From the NCBI RefSeq assembly GCF_901000735.1, contig NC_081547.1, positions 16,523,656 to 16,587,655 of the forward strand: a DNA stretch of 64,000 nucleotides, in the 5' to 3' direction. Below, piece by piece: positions 12,158 to 22,599 of this stretch. Position numbers and translations under genes: made by a program. Each line of letters begins with the position of its first letter. Position 1 is the first letter of the stretch. Under the pieces are notes generated by a model. The model ran no database searches and had not been told where the DNA came from. It was given only the letters and a program-made list of their open reading frames with translations. Origin of the DNA: Corylus avellana (taxonomy: Eukaryota; Streptophyta; Magnoliopsida; Fagales; Betulaceae).

Positions 12158-13500
12158 ATATTGGTAGTCCCTTAACAATACAAAACTAAAAACTAAATGG
12201 AAAACTGAAAACAAAAAGATAAATCCATTTTTCGTGGGATGTACGATTGCATTTAGCGTATGCAATAAGCCTTTTAAACCTCTAGGAATTCCCTAGTGGA
12301 CGAGTGAAGTCTCGTGAGGGTTTTCTATAAATGTTTCCCACGAACATCATGCACAGTTCATGTTATTCCAAAAATTAAAGCATCACTTCAAGTTTATGAT
12401 TTTCATTCATAAGCAAGCTTAAAAAGATAAGCTCCATCTTCACAATAAATTGGAATCTCAAAGTGTAATTACTTACAAAGGACATGCTAAATCATCACAA
12501 GTTCAAAAATTGTGTACAGGGAATTAGTACAAATTTATGAGGCTTCCAAATCATTCAAATATGCAATGTCTCCTTATTTCAGAATTCACTGAAATTCCTA
12601 TTAGAATGAAACTGGCATTTTTTTTTTTTGGTTAGGTTGTGCAATGTTAGTTCTCTTAAGCTTTCTATTTGACCTTTGTAGCGAGTGTTAAGTCAATGGC
12701 TCCCAAACCAGATGGTTTTAAGGCATTAGGTGTAGAGACACCCCTAAGGACCTACTAACTCGAGTCAAAAAGGCTACAAAACCAAACTAACCTTGACATT
12801 GATCAAAACAAAATTTTCATCTTTTGATGTGAACACTCAATGTTTTGAGGCAAGAGGTCCAGTTACTCAGTGAAAAGCCATCAATGATCATTTATTTCAC
12901 TCTTTTTTTTTTTTTTTTTTTCATCACAATACATAGTGTCATTTAATAAGTCATTCAATTTCATCCAAGATGTAGAAACACACATATCAAACCTCATGTC
13001 ATACCTCACAGTGCTTGAGTGCTTGAGTGCTCAGATCAAACATGTGATTTTCCAACTGTCCTAAACAAGTAACCAAACTAACAGATTCACTCATCAGATC
13101 ATGTGTTCAAAATGCTAAGCTCACTGATGAATTCAAATCACAATTCTTTTTAGATTAACTTAAAACTTTAGAGTAAACATGAACATGCATAATTTTTTTT
13201 TTTTATTTTTTTTTTTTATTTTTTATTTTTTTTCTTCAAATAAACGAACAACACACAAAACAAATAACATGAAATTGGGACAAAGTATGCATGAACATGT
13301 GTGCCCATACCCCCAAACTTAAATGACACATTGTCCCCAATGTGTCTAAGTAAAGGAAAGAATGTACCCGGGAGATGGACGACATAATCGTGGAAAGTAT
13401 GACTCATAGCACACCCCCAAACTTGAATCGAAGCACACTTGTCCCTGCAAAATAAGAAAACACACAAGAAGTAAAAAGAAACAAAACAAAATAAAAAGAT
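12158..13500 (-). other. Long non-coding 3' internal region of the gag-only element
   Basis: There is no credible reading frame. It carries poly-T/poly-A tracts (12618-12630, 12904-12920, 13193-13232) and further AAGTTTGGGGGT tracts in minus orientation (about 13309-13322 and 13412-13423). Blocks around 12840-12880 correspond to 3340-3400 of the coding-free element, so this non-coding part is shared between the two families. Confidence 0.6.
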
Positions 13501-13520
13501 AACTATGGGATGCTGCCCAA

Positions 13521-13761
13521 GTGCGCTCGATCCCACGCATGGTGCGCTCGATCGCACTTGCGCACGGCTGTGCATGTGTGGGTGATGTGCGCTCGAGCGC
13601 ACACAATGTGCGTTCGATCGCACTAACAGAATGTACAACAGCCAAAAGTCAGTTATTGCTCTCAATCGTACTCAGGGTGTGCTCGATCGTAGTACAGAAT
13701 GCAATGAAACCATAAGTGGAGACCTGCGCTCGATCGCACACACGTTGCGATCGATCGCAGT
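13521..13761. repeat. Cluster of CpG-rich palindromes, consensus TGCGCTCGATCGCAC
   Basis: At least eight copies lie at about 13521-13535, 13541-13558, 13586-13603, 13607-13624, 13657-13673, 13676-13693, 13723-13740 and 13744-13761. TGTGCGCTCGAGCGCACA (13586-13603) is a perfect 18-bp palindrome and TGCGATCGATCGCA (13746-13759) a perfect 14-bp one. Several copies are followed by ACAGAATG. The surrounding sequence is AT-rich, so these CpGs stand out. I know no assigned function. Confidence 0.8.
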
Positions 13762-13869
13762 AACAGAATGTAAAAACATGACAAAAGACTTGAAACACTA
13801 AAACACCAAAGTAAAACAAAACACAAAGGAAAACACAAACAAAATATAAATAAAACAAAATAAAACAAA

Positions 13870-14656
13870 CAACAAAATAAAAAGGATATGTTATGGAGTG
13901 CCTCCCATAAGCGCTAAGTTTAATGTCTTCAGCCAGATTGTGACACTTTAAACTTGACGCACCAGTCTTTTCTTCTTTTGCACCAAAGGGAATGAATCTT
14001 TTCTGTTGCAAGGTGCTTCCAAGTGTTTCTAGATTAGGGAAGACCATTCTGAGCTTTCTCAACAGTTGCTCATCTGGTGGGGAATCATGAACTGGAATAT
14101 AGTAAGAAGAAAACTCAAGAAGCATCTCTATCTTGATGTCCTCAAATTGCTCATCACATAACCCCAGATGACTTCTCTCTTGGACTCTTGGTAATTCGGG
14201 AATAGGAGCTGATGTTGAAAAAGTCTCAGTGCTCTCTTCCTTTTCCTGATGTGGATCCTCTAGAACCTCAGTTTGCTCCCCCTTCCTCTCTTCCCTTTGA
14301 TTTTCAACCGCTTCTTCACTCCTTAATGTAGTAATTGCTTGCTCATGATGATAAGTGCACTCTTCCTCCATGTATTGTTCATTAGGATTGGCAACAAACT
14401 AACTTTGACACTCTTCTTCGTGGTATTGTTGAGGCCAATTGATGAGAGGTGGCTCCTCTTTATGATAATGTTGGGACAACTTGATGAGAGATGACTCCTG
14501 ATCTGCAATTGAAAACATGGGACAAGTCTTAGTGGTGCAGTCAATATGGGAACATATGGCACATACCTCGACTTGTGTAACTTGTTGAACAGGAGCATTG
14601 CTATGATTAGTCATAGCTTTCATGAACATGTCCATCGTTTTCTCCATGGCAGCCAT
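13870..14656 (-). pseudogene. Second internal frame of the gag-only element (zinc-knuckle-like, acidic)
   Basis: Reading starts near ATG 14656 (MAAMEKTMDMFMKAM) one frame away from the end of the gag frame, which points to one frameshift within the original gag. A knuckle-like motif CAICSHIDCTTKTCP (about 14540-14585) has Cys where the CCHC knuckle has His, so zinc binding is doubtful. A stop at 14399-14401 interrupts the frame. It then continues as a Glu/Gln-rich segment (14371 down to about 14220) and a conserved-looking stretch ending KCHNLAEDIKLSAYGR near 13910. Downstream codons up to 13649 are hydrophobic and read from the non-coding part. Confidence 0.6.
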
Positions 14657-14661
14657 TTGAG

Positions 14662-15249
14662 CTAAATTCCACCATTGGTGCTCTCTTCATGTATGCCTTT
14701 TCCTTTGAATCCTTGTCTCCCTTTAGATGGAAATTGTTGGGAGTGCTCACTCAATGTCTCGAAGAGCTCCATGGCTTCCTCACTGCTTTTCTCCATCAAC
14801 ATGGTATCACAAGCTAAATCTACAAGACTATTGTTAGGATCATTTAAACCCTCATAGAATGCCAATACCTGATCGTCTTGAGATATATTGTGATGAGGGC
14901 ATCTGAGAAGTAGCTCATTAAAGTGTTCCCATGCCTCGAAGAAAAGATCTCTGTCTCTTTGCTGGAAAGTCATAATTTCTCTTCTCAATTGCCTTGTCTT
15001 GTGGGCTGGGAAAAACTTCTTTAAGAACTTTGTGGCCATCTCATCCCAAGAATGAATAGAACCTGTGGCCAAAGAATTGTACCATATCTTAGCATTATCT
15101 TTTAAAGAAAAAGGGAAGAAGATTAACCTGATTTCTTCTAGAGTTAAACCCTGAATATTTTGAGTCCTGCAGAGATCATAGAATTCTTGAATATGCCAAA
15201 ATGGGTTCTCTGTAGGTGTGCCTTTATAGTGTGGAATCATATTGAGCAA
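14662..15249 (-). CDS. Gag-like capsid protein (Retrotrans_gag type), 195 aa
   Basis: The frame is open for 195 codons and reads as the capsid core of Ty3-type plant Gag. It has an N-terminal PHYKGTPTENPFWHIQEF segment, then FFPFSLKDNAKIWYNSL, the W-x-E-M-A-x-KFLKKFFP motif at about residues 70-85, LRREIMTFQQRDRD and LAFYEGL. Gag assembles the cytoplasmic particle that packages element RNA. A stop after residue 195 separates it from the knuckle-like part, which lies in another frame. The start is taken at the first ATG, 15249; similar proteins usually extend further upstream, so the N-terminus may be decayed. Its partner enzymes are absent from the element. Confidence 0.85.
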   Translation of the reverse strand: MLNMIPHYKGTPTENPFWHIQEFYDLCRTQNIQGLTLEEIRLIFFPFSLKDNAKIWYNSLATGSIHSWDEMATKFLKKFFPAHKTRQLRREIMTFQQRDRDLFFEAWEHFNELLLRCPHHNISQDDQVLAFYEGLNDPNNSLVDLACDTMLMEKSSEEAMELFETLSEHSQQFPSKGRQGFKGKGIHEESTNGGI

Positions 15250-15474
15250 CGGAGATAAATCGTAACTGCTCTACACAATGGGCTAGAAATTAATGCATGA
15301 TGGCTGGTTGAGGATCTAGGAATTGAATGAACTTTCCATAGGTCTTTGCACCGGAGATGTAGTGTTTCTCAACATGATTAAAACAAAAAGAAATTAAATA
15401 ACAAAATAAAAAGAAAAATAAAAGAAAAAAATTGGATCTTTAATTAGTGCAGTAACTGTGATGCTCTTTGGATG

Positions 15475-15550
15475 TGTGATTGATCGCACCGTGAGTGCGC
15501 TCGATCGTACTGGTGCGCTCGATCGCCCTGGTTGGGCGATCGATTGCACC
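15475..15550. repeat. Palindrome cluster in the leader between primer site and gag
   Basis: Four copies of the CGATCG-centred motif fall within 76 bp: about 15475-15490, 15494-15511, 15512-15527 and 15534-15550. The cluster lies about 100-190 bases downstream of the primer site on the minus strand and about 225 bases before the gag ATG. In retroviral genomes this leader interval holds dimerisation and packaging signals; a similar role here is inference. Confidence 0.75.
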
Positions 15551-15648
15551 TCCAGAGGCAAAACAGGAACTACGGGAAAAACTATAAAAAGAGAAAAATT
15601 TAAAACAAAAATAAACTAAGGAAAATAATTCGAAACAAAATCAAACAA

Positions 15649-15666
15649 TCCCCGGCAACGGCGCCA
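15649..15666 (-). other. Primer binding site, exact match to tRNA-Asp 3' end
   Basis: The minus strand reads TGGCGCCGTTGCCGGGGA, complementary over 18 bases to the 3' end of plant tRNA-Asp including CCA. It lies 6 bases inside the 5' LTR (15673-17158). It is the initiation site for minus-strand DNA synthesis. Confidence 0.9.
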
Positions 15667-15672
15667 AAAACT

Positions 15673-17158
15673 TGTTGTGCAAAATACTACATAAATTAAT
15701 ATATAATATTTAGTACGTTTTAACTCGCAAGTGCACAAGATCAAAACAATAGTATAGTGCAGCAAGTACGAGATCGGTCCCACGAGGATTGTGATTTTGT
15801 TTTGAATTAATTAAAATATCAACTTGTCACGGAATTGATATTGTGAAAAAGAAATAAAAAGATAACAAAGATAAATGAAAAACTAAAGGTAGGGCTTTGA
15901 TATCCACCACTAATCATACTTAGATAATATAACAATATGCCAAAGCTTTGATCATGTTATGCATATCTAATGTTTGTCAACCTTAGGGCATGGCGTATAC
16001 TCCTAAGGCTATAGATTTTCCTAAGCAACGAGTTAGGCATGGCGTATACTCTAACTCTTTTATTTTCTAAGGGATTTAGCATGATTTATACTAAGTTATT
16101 CCTTAGGAATGCATATGTTTTATGGAAATCGACAAACACATGAGGCCTAGGACATGGCATATACTCCCGGTTCCCCATGTTGATTAACCCAAGAATCCGG
16201 TGTGGATTACTTTTGTTACTTATGTTAAACCTAGGACTCAGCCATCCAAATTGATTTAACTAACTAGTCCATACCACATACATATAATGGACAGTCACAT
16301 ACATATGAGGAATTTATGAAAGCAGAAATTAATCAAGTTAAATATCACAACATGATCATCACAATGGCGCCAATATTGAAATATTAAATAAACATAATTA
16401 GGGCTTCAATCTAGCCCTCCTTAAGAATTAGTTGCACATAATGAAAATAAAACTAAAAAGAAAAGGGAAAGAAAGAACCGAAAACCGCTCCTAGAAGTAG
16501 CCTCCAATCCTCTCCCCAAAGTTGTCTCATTCCAAATTGTCTCAAAGGATCATTTTAATTGTGAGGCTTCGAGGTCTATTTATAGGGCTTAGGAGAGTCC
16601 TAGAATCCCTAGTAATCCTAGGAATTTCGGATATTTAAGTTCAAGTCCAATTATGATAGAGAAAACCTAAGTCCAAATCGGAGTAGGATTCGCCCAGAAT
16701 TGCGGTCTTAACTTGTGGTGCGATTTTGGCCTTGCGGATCTCCGAATTGGGAAAATGACATATCACAATGATTTGTATAATTTTGAGTTAGCTTTCTAAT
16801 GCCACTTGAATCACCTCAATCGGATATTTGAGCTGAAAGTTATGGTCAAAATAACGAGGCATGTTCAGAATCCAATTTTTCATCCAATCCGATTTGACTT
16901 CAATGTGAGAAATTCCGAATTGATCCTTTCCTCTATTTGATTAAACTTAACCATGATTGGCTAAGCTCAAAAATTTCTTCTAGGTCTTCCCAATTTTCCC
17001 TTTAAGCTTGTAATTCTTCCAGAAACGCTTTCTTTTCTTCCAAAGCCTACAAAACAAAGAAAATACAAAAAGGAAGTAAAATGGCCTAATTAACCAAAAC
17101 CAAAGGATTAAAACATGCGAGTTAAGGGCTGAAAATATGAATATTTTAGCACTTATCA
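15673..17158 (-). repeat. 5' LTR of the gag-only element
   Basis: 1486 bp; minus strand TGATAAGTGCTAAAATATTC...TTTGCACAACA. The A/T-rich promoter should lie inside this LTR; a TATAAATA sequence at about 16574-16581 (minus strand) is a candidate TATA box and is preserved in the sister LTRs (for example about 11559). Confidence 0.9.
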
Positions 17159-17163
17159 CTAAA

Positions 17164-17602
17164 CACCAGAAATCGGTTTCTCTCGCTTGACCCACTTAAG
17201 GTACACAAAGATGATGGAAATTGTGTACATGTGTAGGGCAAAGAGATGACCGATTTCCTTTATTCCTTTAAAATTCAACTTCCCATCAAAGTAAGAGTTA
17301 ATTCAATACGAAACCACTTCTCTTAATTAATTAACCAACACTTTATAAAGGATTATGATTAAATAATCTCATAACTTTAGGAGTCTAATAAATACACATA
17401 TGTGCCATGTCATGTGGGACATTAAATTCTTACACCATAATCAACTAAAGCTGGAGGAACCATGTTAACAAGTTTATCTGGTTTATTTTCAATGCTACCA
17501 GCCCCACCAAGTCTAGGAGTAGGAGGAAATAAGTGTATCATTACCTAAATCAACTTCATTGACTTTCATAGGTTAACTTGTATTCTCCATAACTATTATT
17601 AG
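17164..17602. other. Unassigned AT-rich sequence
   Basis: No gene or repeat is recognised between the gag-only element and the next MITE. Confidence 0.5.
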
Positions 17603-17611
17603 TTAAAAATT

Positions 17612-18251
17612 GGGGAAAATGCACTTTACCCCATAAAGTTTAACCACATTTGCAATTTGGCATCTAATGTTTAAAAATTGGCAATATACCCAACAAAGTA
17701 TCAAAAATTCGCAATATGATTTACCCGTCAATAATTTCCGTTTTCTCTATCGGTCATTATTGAAAAGACCTAATTGCCCTCATATTTAAAAAAAATGAAA
17801 AAAGAAAAGCAAAAAAAAAAAAAAAATTGGGGGTAGCTGGCCTCCCCCATCTGGTCGGATTGCTACCCCCACGGCCAATTGGGGGTGGTTCGGCCACCCT
17901 TAAGGGGCCAAATGGAGGTGCCTGAAACCACCCCCAAATGGCCAAAGGGGTGACCGTCTTTCTTTCTTTCTTTTTATTTTTTTTATTTTTTTATTTTATT
18001 TTTTTATTCGGGGTATTTTTGGAATTCTATCAAAAATATATGGGCTAGTTTTGGAAAGTAGAGATAAAAGAAAATGTTCCTGCACCGTACGTACGAAATT
18101 TTCAGTCAAATTAAACAGAAATTGGTAACAGATGTGTCACATTGCAAATTTTTGATACTTTGTTATGGTATGGTACATTTCCAATTTTTGATCATTTGAG
18201 GCCAAATTGCAAATGAGGTGAAACTTTGGGGGGCTAAAATGCATTTTTCAC
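17612..18251. mobile_element. Mutator-like MITE, 640 bp
   Basis: It is flanked by a perfect 9-bp duplication TTAAAAATT (17603-17611 and 18252-18260). The termini GGGGAAAATGCACTTTA and TAAAATGCATTTTTCAC are imperfect inverted repeats of the same type as the MITE at 4899-5236. The interior adds a C/G-rich segment (17825-17950) and T-rich tracts; no transposase frame is present. Confidence 0.85.
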
Positions 18252-18285
18252 TTAAAAATTTATAATTTGATAAACAAATTCTATC

Positions 18286-19510
18286 ATTCTAACATAACAG
18301 ATTTTTAACAAAAATAAATCTAGAATTTTAACTAACAAATTCTATAACACTTGCTAAACAGCTTTTATACAAGGACTAAGGAGGCTGAGACTAAACACAA
18401 CTTAGTTAACATGGCAGATTCTATTTTGTTAAGTGTTAATTAACAAAGAGCATATCAAATTTTAAACAATAAAGGAACATAATCTTGAGTAATATAATAA
18501 CATAATAGATTAATGATAGAACAACATTGATAAATGATGAATAAATTCTATCATGACAGATTTTTAACTAACATAAATCCAGAATTTTAACTAATACATT
18601 TTATAAAACTTGCTAAACAGATTCTATAGCAAGGACTAAGGAGGCAAAGACTAAACACAACTTAGTTCACATGACATATTCTATTATGTTAAGTGTTAAT
18701 TAACAAAGAGCAAGACAGATTTTAAACAATCAAGAACATAATCTTAAATAATAAAAGATTAGATTAATGATACAACAACATTGATAAATGATAATCAAGA
18801 TTACTAGGAAAATAAGTAATAAGATAATAGATTATAGAACATAGGCACATAGCAATGTGTTTTAATTCAATGCAAACAAATCTTCTAAGTGATTCACTGC
18901 TTGATAACCATTCTGCGAGCAAATGGTATTTCTATCTAGGGTTTCTTATTTATTAATCAAAGCATAAATTATAACATAATTTTTTAAAAAACCTAAAATA
19001 GTCAGACAAATAGACATTCAATAATGTTGCAATAGGGTTGTAGCTTGCGAACTTGAAAAACTAATTAAAGGAGGCAGAGACTAAACACAATTTAATTCAC
19101 ATGGGATATTCTATAATGTTAAGTGTTAACAAACAAAGAGTATGACAAATTTTAAACAATCAAGAACAAAATCTTGAGAAATAACAAAATAGATTAATGA
19201 TACAACAACATTGATAAATGATAATCAAGATTATTAGGAAAAATAAGTAATAACAAGATAGATTAATATAACATAGGCTGATAGCAATTTATTTTAATTT
19301 AATGGATGCAAACAAATATGCTGAGTAAGTCACAGTTTGATAATCATTCATAGAGCAAATGGTATTTCTATATAGGGTTTCATATTCATTAATCAAATCA
19401 TAAATTAGAATTTTTTTTTTAAAAACCTCAAACAGTCAAACAACTCAATAATGTTGCAATAGGGTTGTAGCTTGCAAATTCGAAAAAACCAATTGAAGGA
19501 GGTAAAGACT
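18286..19510. repeat. Imperfect tandem repeats, about 260 and 430 bp
   Basis: The anchor AAGGAGGCNGAGACTAAACA recurs at about 18378, 18638, 19068 and, partially, 19496, giving spacings near 260, 430 and 430. The two 430-bp units also share GGTATTTCTAT.TAGGGTTT and AATAATGTTGCAATAGGGTT; the first, short unit lacks that block. There is no coding potential. Confidence 0.8.
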
Positions 19511-19830
19511 GTATGATAGACCTTCATCTCTTAGATGTGGAAAAATAACTTGATTGTAAACCTTTTCCATGTGAATTAAAATAAGAGTTTTTTTATTTAT
19601 GAATCGCGAATGTTGTTTAACTTGAATATGTTTATTTTTAGGGTAGTACATGATATGGTATTATGATGGTTTTCATCACATTTCAAATGAAAATTCGGCA
19701 TAGGAAGTTATTTGTCATTTTTACTTACCATGGAAAGTTCAAAGCCACTTTTTAAACCCTAAAAAGCTTCTTTTTTTTTTTTTTTTTTAACTAAATTTTA
19801 AAAAACTTATTGCAAATGGGTGCAAGCACA

Positions 19831-20073
19831 AGGATTGAGGTTTCCTCCAAACTGTGTTGGAGGAACTTCCTCCAACTCAGTCTATAAAAATGACATGTGT
19901 CATTTGAACATGTGAGATGCACATTTTTTTTTAATAACAGGGACAAAGTTGAAATTAATAATATTAAAACTCATGTGCATCTCACATGTTATTAAAAAAA
20001 TGGACACATGTCATTTTTATAGATTGGGTTGGAGCAAATTCCTCCAACTCAGTTTGGAGGAAAACTCTGTCCT
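19831..20073. mobile_element. Foldback/MITE-like inverted repeat, 243 bp
   Basis: The left arm begins AGGATTGAGGTTTCCTCCAA. The right arm ends GGAGGAAAACTCTGTCCT, its imperfect inverse. The arms also share ATGACATGTGTCATTT against ACATGTCATTTTTATAGA and the TGTGAGATGCACAT / ATGTGCATCTCACA block. A target duplication is not clear. Confidence 0.7.
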
Positions 20074-20344
20074 AACTACAATCACTATTTTTGTTTTGTT
20101 TTTTGTTTTTTTTTTTTAATATTGCACTTCTATAAATTTTATTTTTGGGAAAGTCTACATACCCCCTCTATAATATCCCGCAAATAAATTAAGGTTAAGT
20201 ACACTCAAATTATGATACTAGGGTTGGTTCTCATTGGGTAAAGTGTAAGACCTTGGACTTTTTAAGAATTTACTATTGCACCGAATGTTAAATGGGGATA
20301 CCAATGCCTGTAGTATTGAAGAATCAGCTTATACTTGATAACCA
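20074..20344. other. Sequence upstream of the hAT remnant, no feature
   Basis: AT-rich; contains AAAGTCTACATACCCCCTCT, which looks like a transposon terminus, but no partner was found. Confidence 0.4.
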
Positions 20345-22070
20345 ATGACTCATTGGCATCAAGACTTGGTGAGTGCTAACAAGAAGCAAACGACTCTCAC
20401 CCTAGATCCTAGTGAGTCTAGTGATTTAGGCACTTTGTCGAATTATACGTATAATGAAAAGAGGGTCAAAGAACTTGCTTCCCACATGGTTCTCTATCAT
20501 GAATACCCTTTTAATATCATGGAACATGACCTTTTTAACAAGTTCTGCAAGGCATTATCGCCCCACTGGAAAAAGATTAATCATGCAACTATTAAGAATC
20601 AATGCTTTTCTATTTATATATTGAAAAGAAAAAGTTGAAAACACTGCTAAGTGGGGTTGACAAGGTAAACATTACGACTGATATGTGGACCTCTCCACAA
20701 AAATTGTCATATCCACACTTGCCACTTTGTGGACTCAGATTGGTTCATTCAGAAAAGAATTTTGAATTTTTGTAATGTGCCTCCTCCACATAGAGGTATT
20801 GTTATTGCTGATGCACTACGAAAGTGTTTTGTAGATTGGGACATGGAAGATAAGGTATTCACAATAACAGTTGATAACGTGAAAGCAAATGATGCACCCA
20901 TTAGAATTTTTAAAGATGATTTTCTGTTAAAGGATGTCATGCCTATTGGGGGTCGATTGTTTTATGTGTGGTGTTGTGCACATATTACTAACTTGTTAAT
21001 GCAAGCAGGGCCTGGTGAAATTGGGGAAATAGTTGATTCTGTGCGGCAAGGTATCAAGTATATAGTGGCATCTGAGGGTCGGTTTCGGGAATTTAGTGAA
21101 ATAGCAAAACAGTTGGCTTTACCTTCTAAGAAATTGGTTTTGAATGTCCCCACTCGCTGGACCAGCACTTGCTTAATGTTGGAAAATGCCATAGAGTACA
21201 AAGAAGTGTTCCCAAGGTACCAACAAACAGATGAAGCTTTTCGGTGGGTGGTAAGTCCTGAAGAATGGGAGAAGGTTGCTAATATGAATCAAGTTTTGGA
21301 AATTTTCAATGAAGTGACCACCATAGTGAGTGGAAGTGATTACCCAACTTCAAATTTGTTTCTACCTAAGGTATTGAGGATGAAAGAGGTATTGACCATT
21401 AAGTGTATGGATAGAAATGTATACATCAAATCAATGGCAACTAAAATGTCTAAGAAATTTGACAAGTATTAGGGCGAGTGCAATTTATTGATGGCCATAG
21501 CTACTATTTTAGATTCGAGATACAAAATGAACTTGATACAATTTTGTTTTCCATTGATTTATCCATTGAATGAAGTTAAGGATCACATTGACTATGTGTT
21601 GTCCGTTCTTTGTGAGCTGTGTGAGGTCTATGTGTTGCAACATAATTCATCTGTTATGCAGCAAAGTGCTCAAGAACATGTTCATTCTTCTAATCGTTGT
21701 ACTTCTAAAGATGTTGTACCAAAAGTTTCCACCGGGCCGATCAAGGTTTAGAGAACACATCAGATGCAATGACATTGTTTGGCCCCTTAAAACTGATTTG
21801 GATGTGTATATTGAAGAAGATGTTTACATTTGTTAGAATTATGACAATGGAGAAGATATAGATACGGAGTTCGAGGTGCTAGCATGGTGGAAATTAAATG
21901 CTTTAAAGTATCGAATTTTGTCTAAGATGGCATGTGATATTTTAGCTGTTCCGATCACTACAGTTGCTTTTGAATCTTCTTTTAGTGCCGGTGGTAGAGT
22001 TATTGATCCTTATAGGCATCATTATCAACCGAAATGGTTCAAATGCTTTTATGTGGGTCAGATTGGGTGA
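20345..22070 (+). pseudogene. hAT-family (Ac/RICESLEEPER-like) transposase, broken
   Basis: The frames together cover a plant hAT transposase without its N-terminal BED zinc finger. They hold a YNEKRVKELASHMVLYHEYPF region (20450-20520), TTDMWTS (about 20680), TVDNVKAND with the catalytic-region Asp (20868-20892), CCAHITNLL (about 20974), VPTRWTSTCLML (21145-21180) and the C-terminal hAT dimerisation motif (VPITTVAFESSFSAGGRVIDPYR, about 21945-22015). The reading frame shifts near 20620, returns near 20715 and shifts again near 21750. TAG at 21470-21472 replaces the conserved Trp of KYWGECNLLMAIA, and TAG at 21834-21836 is a second stop. Host cells can domesticate such proteins, but this copy is plainly dead. 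Confidence 0.9.
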
Positions 22071-22440
22071 GAGCACTTCATGGAGTGAAGAAATATTCTG
22101 CAACAATAGCTATAAGTTACACTTTTAATTTGGTGAAGACTATTTTTGCCATTTTTTTTTATATGCATTAACCTTTTGTGTTTGTTTTCGCAGAAGATGA
22201 TTGAAATTGACTTCCTTGCCTTACACATTTCGAAGTGGTATGGACTATATATGTAATTTCTAAATTACTTTATTAGCATCTTTAATATTAAGATCACTTA
22301 TACTTAATTAACTTTTTTGTCATTTTATTTTTTTGTAGAAAGTGGGGAACCTGACTGAAAGCCACCATGATTTGGAATTTCTATGTTTTATGGACTTTCT
22401 AAGTTTTATGGACTGTAATTTGAATTTGGTTATTGGTTAT
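22071..22440 (+). other. 3' part of the hAT element
   Basis: Codons of the last helix (RALHGVKK, about 22072-22095) are still readable. A T-rich, intron-like stretch with a TTTGTTTTCGCAG acceptor-like end (about 22180-22193) and a TTTTATGGACT-rich tail follow. I could not find terminal inverted repeats, so element borders are not given. Confidence 0.5.
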
Positions 22441-22599
22441 GTACTTTGAACTTATCCATCACAGTCCTGTCCATTTTTTAGATTTTTGTTGGACAATTTG
22501 TTTTTGTTGTTGGTTTTGTTTTGTTTGTTTGTTTGTTTTTTTTTTTTTTTTGTGTTTTGTGTTTTATTCGGTCATTTGGTATCTTTGTTATTTGGCATT
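22441..22599. other. T-rich spacer
   Basis: Contains a GTTT/T-rich run (22520-22552) and no gene. Confidence 0.5.

Larger units (their letters stand above)
10658..17158 (-). mobile_element. Complete non-autonomous LTR retrotransposon carrying gag but no pol (TR-GAG-like)
   Basis: The 6501-bp element is bounded by CTAAA duplications (10653-10657 and 17159-17163). Its LTRs are 1485 and 1486 bp. The internal 3530 bp holds, in minus-strand order, an exact tRNA-Asp primer site, a palindrome cluster, a gag frame, a second acidic frame, another palindrome cluster, a long non-coding stretch and a polypurine tract. No protease, reverse transcriptase, RNase H or integrase motif is present on either strand, and the space is too small for them. 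Known TR-GAG elements have this layout and depend on enzymes of an autonomous relative. The gag type and primer site suggest an Athila/Tat-like Ty3 helper (inference). Confidence 0.9.

Noticed and set aside
13346..13665. Open frames with RSSA/ERT repeats over the palindrome cluster
   Set aside because: They result from repeated CGCTCGATCGCA words being stop-free; both strands show such frames.
13521..13761. CRISPR-like array
   Set aside because: Repeats are palindromic, degenerate and irregularly spaced, spacers are not uniform, and the context is a plant retroelement.
15649..15666. Apparent tRNA-Asp gene end
   Set aside because: Only the 18 bases complementary to the tRNA 3' end are present, next to an LTR end; it is a primer binding site, not a tRNA gene.
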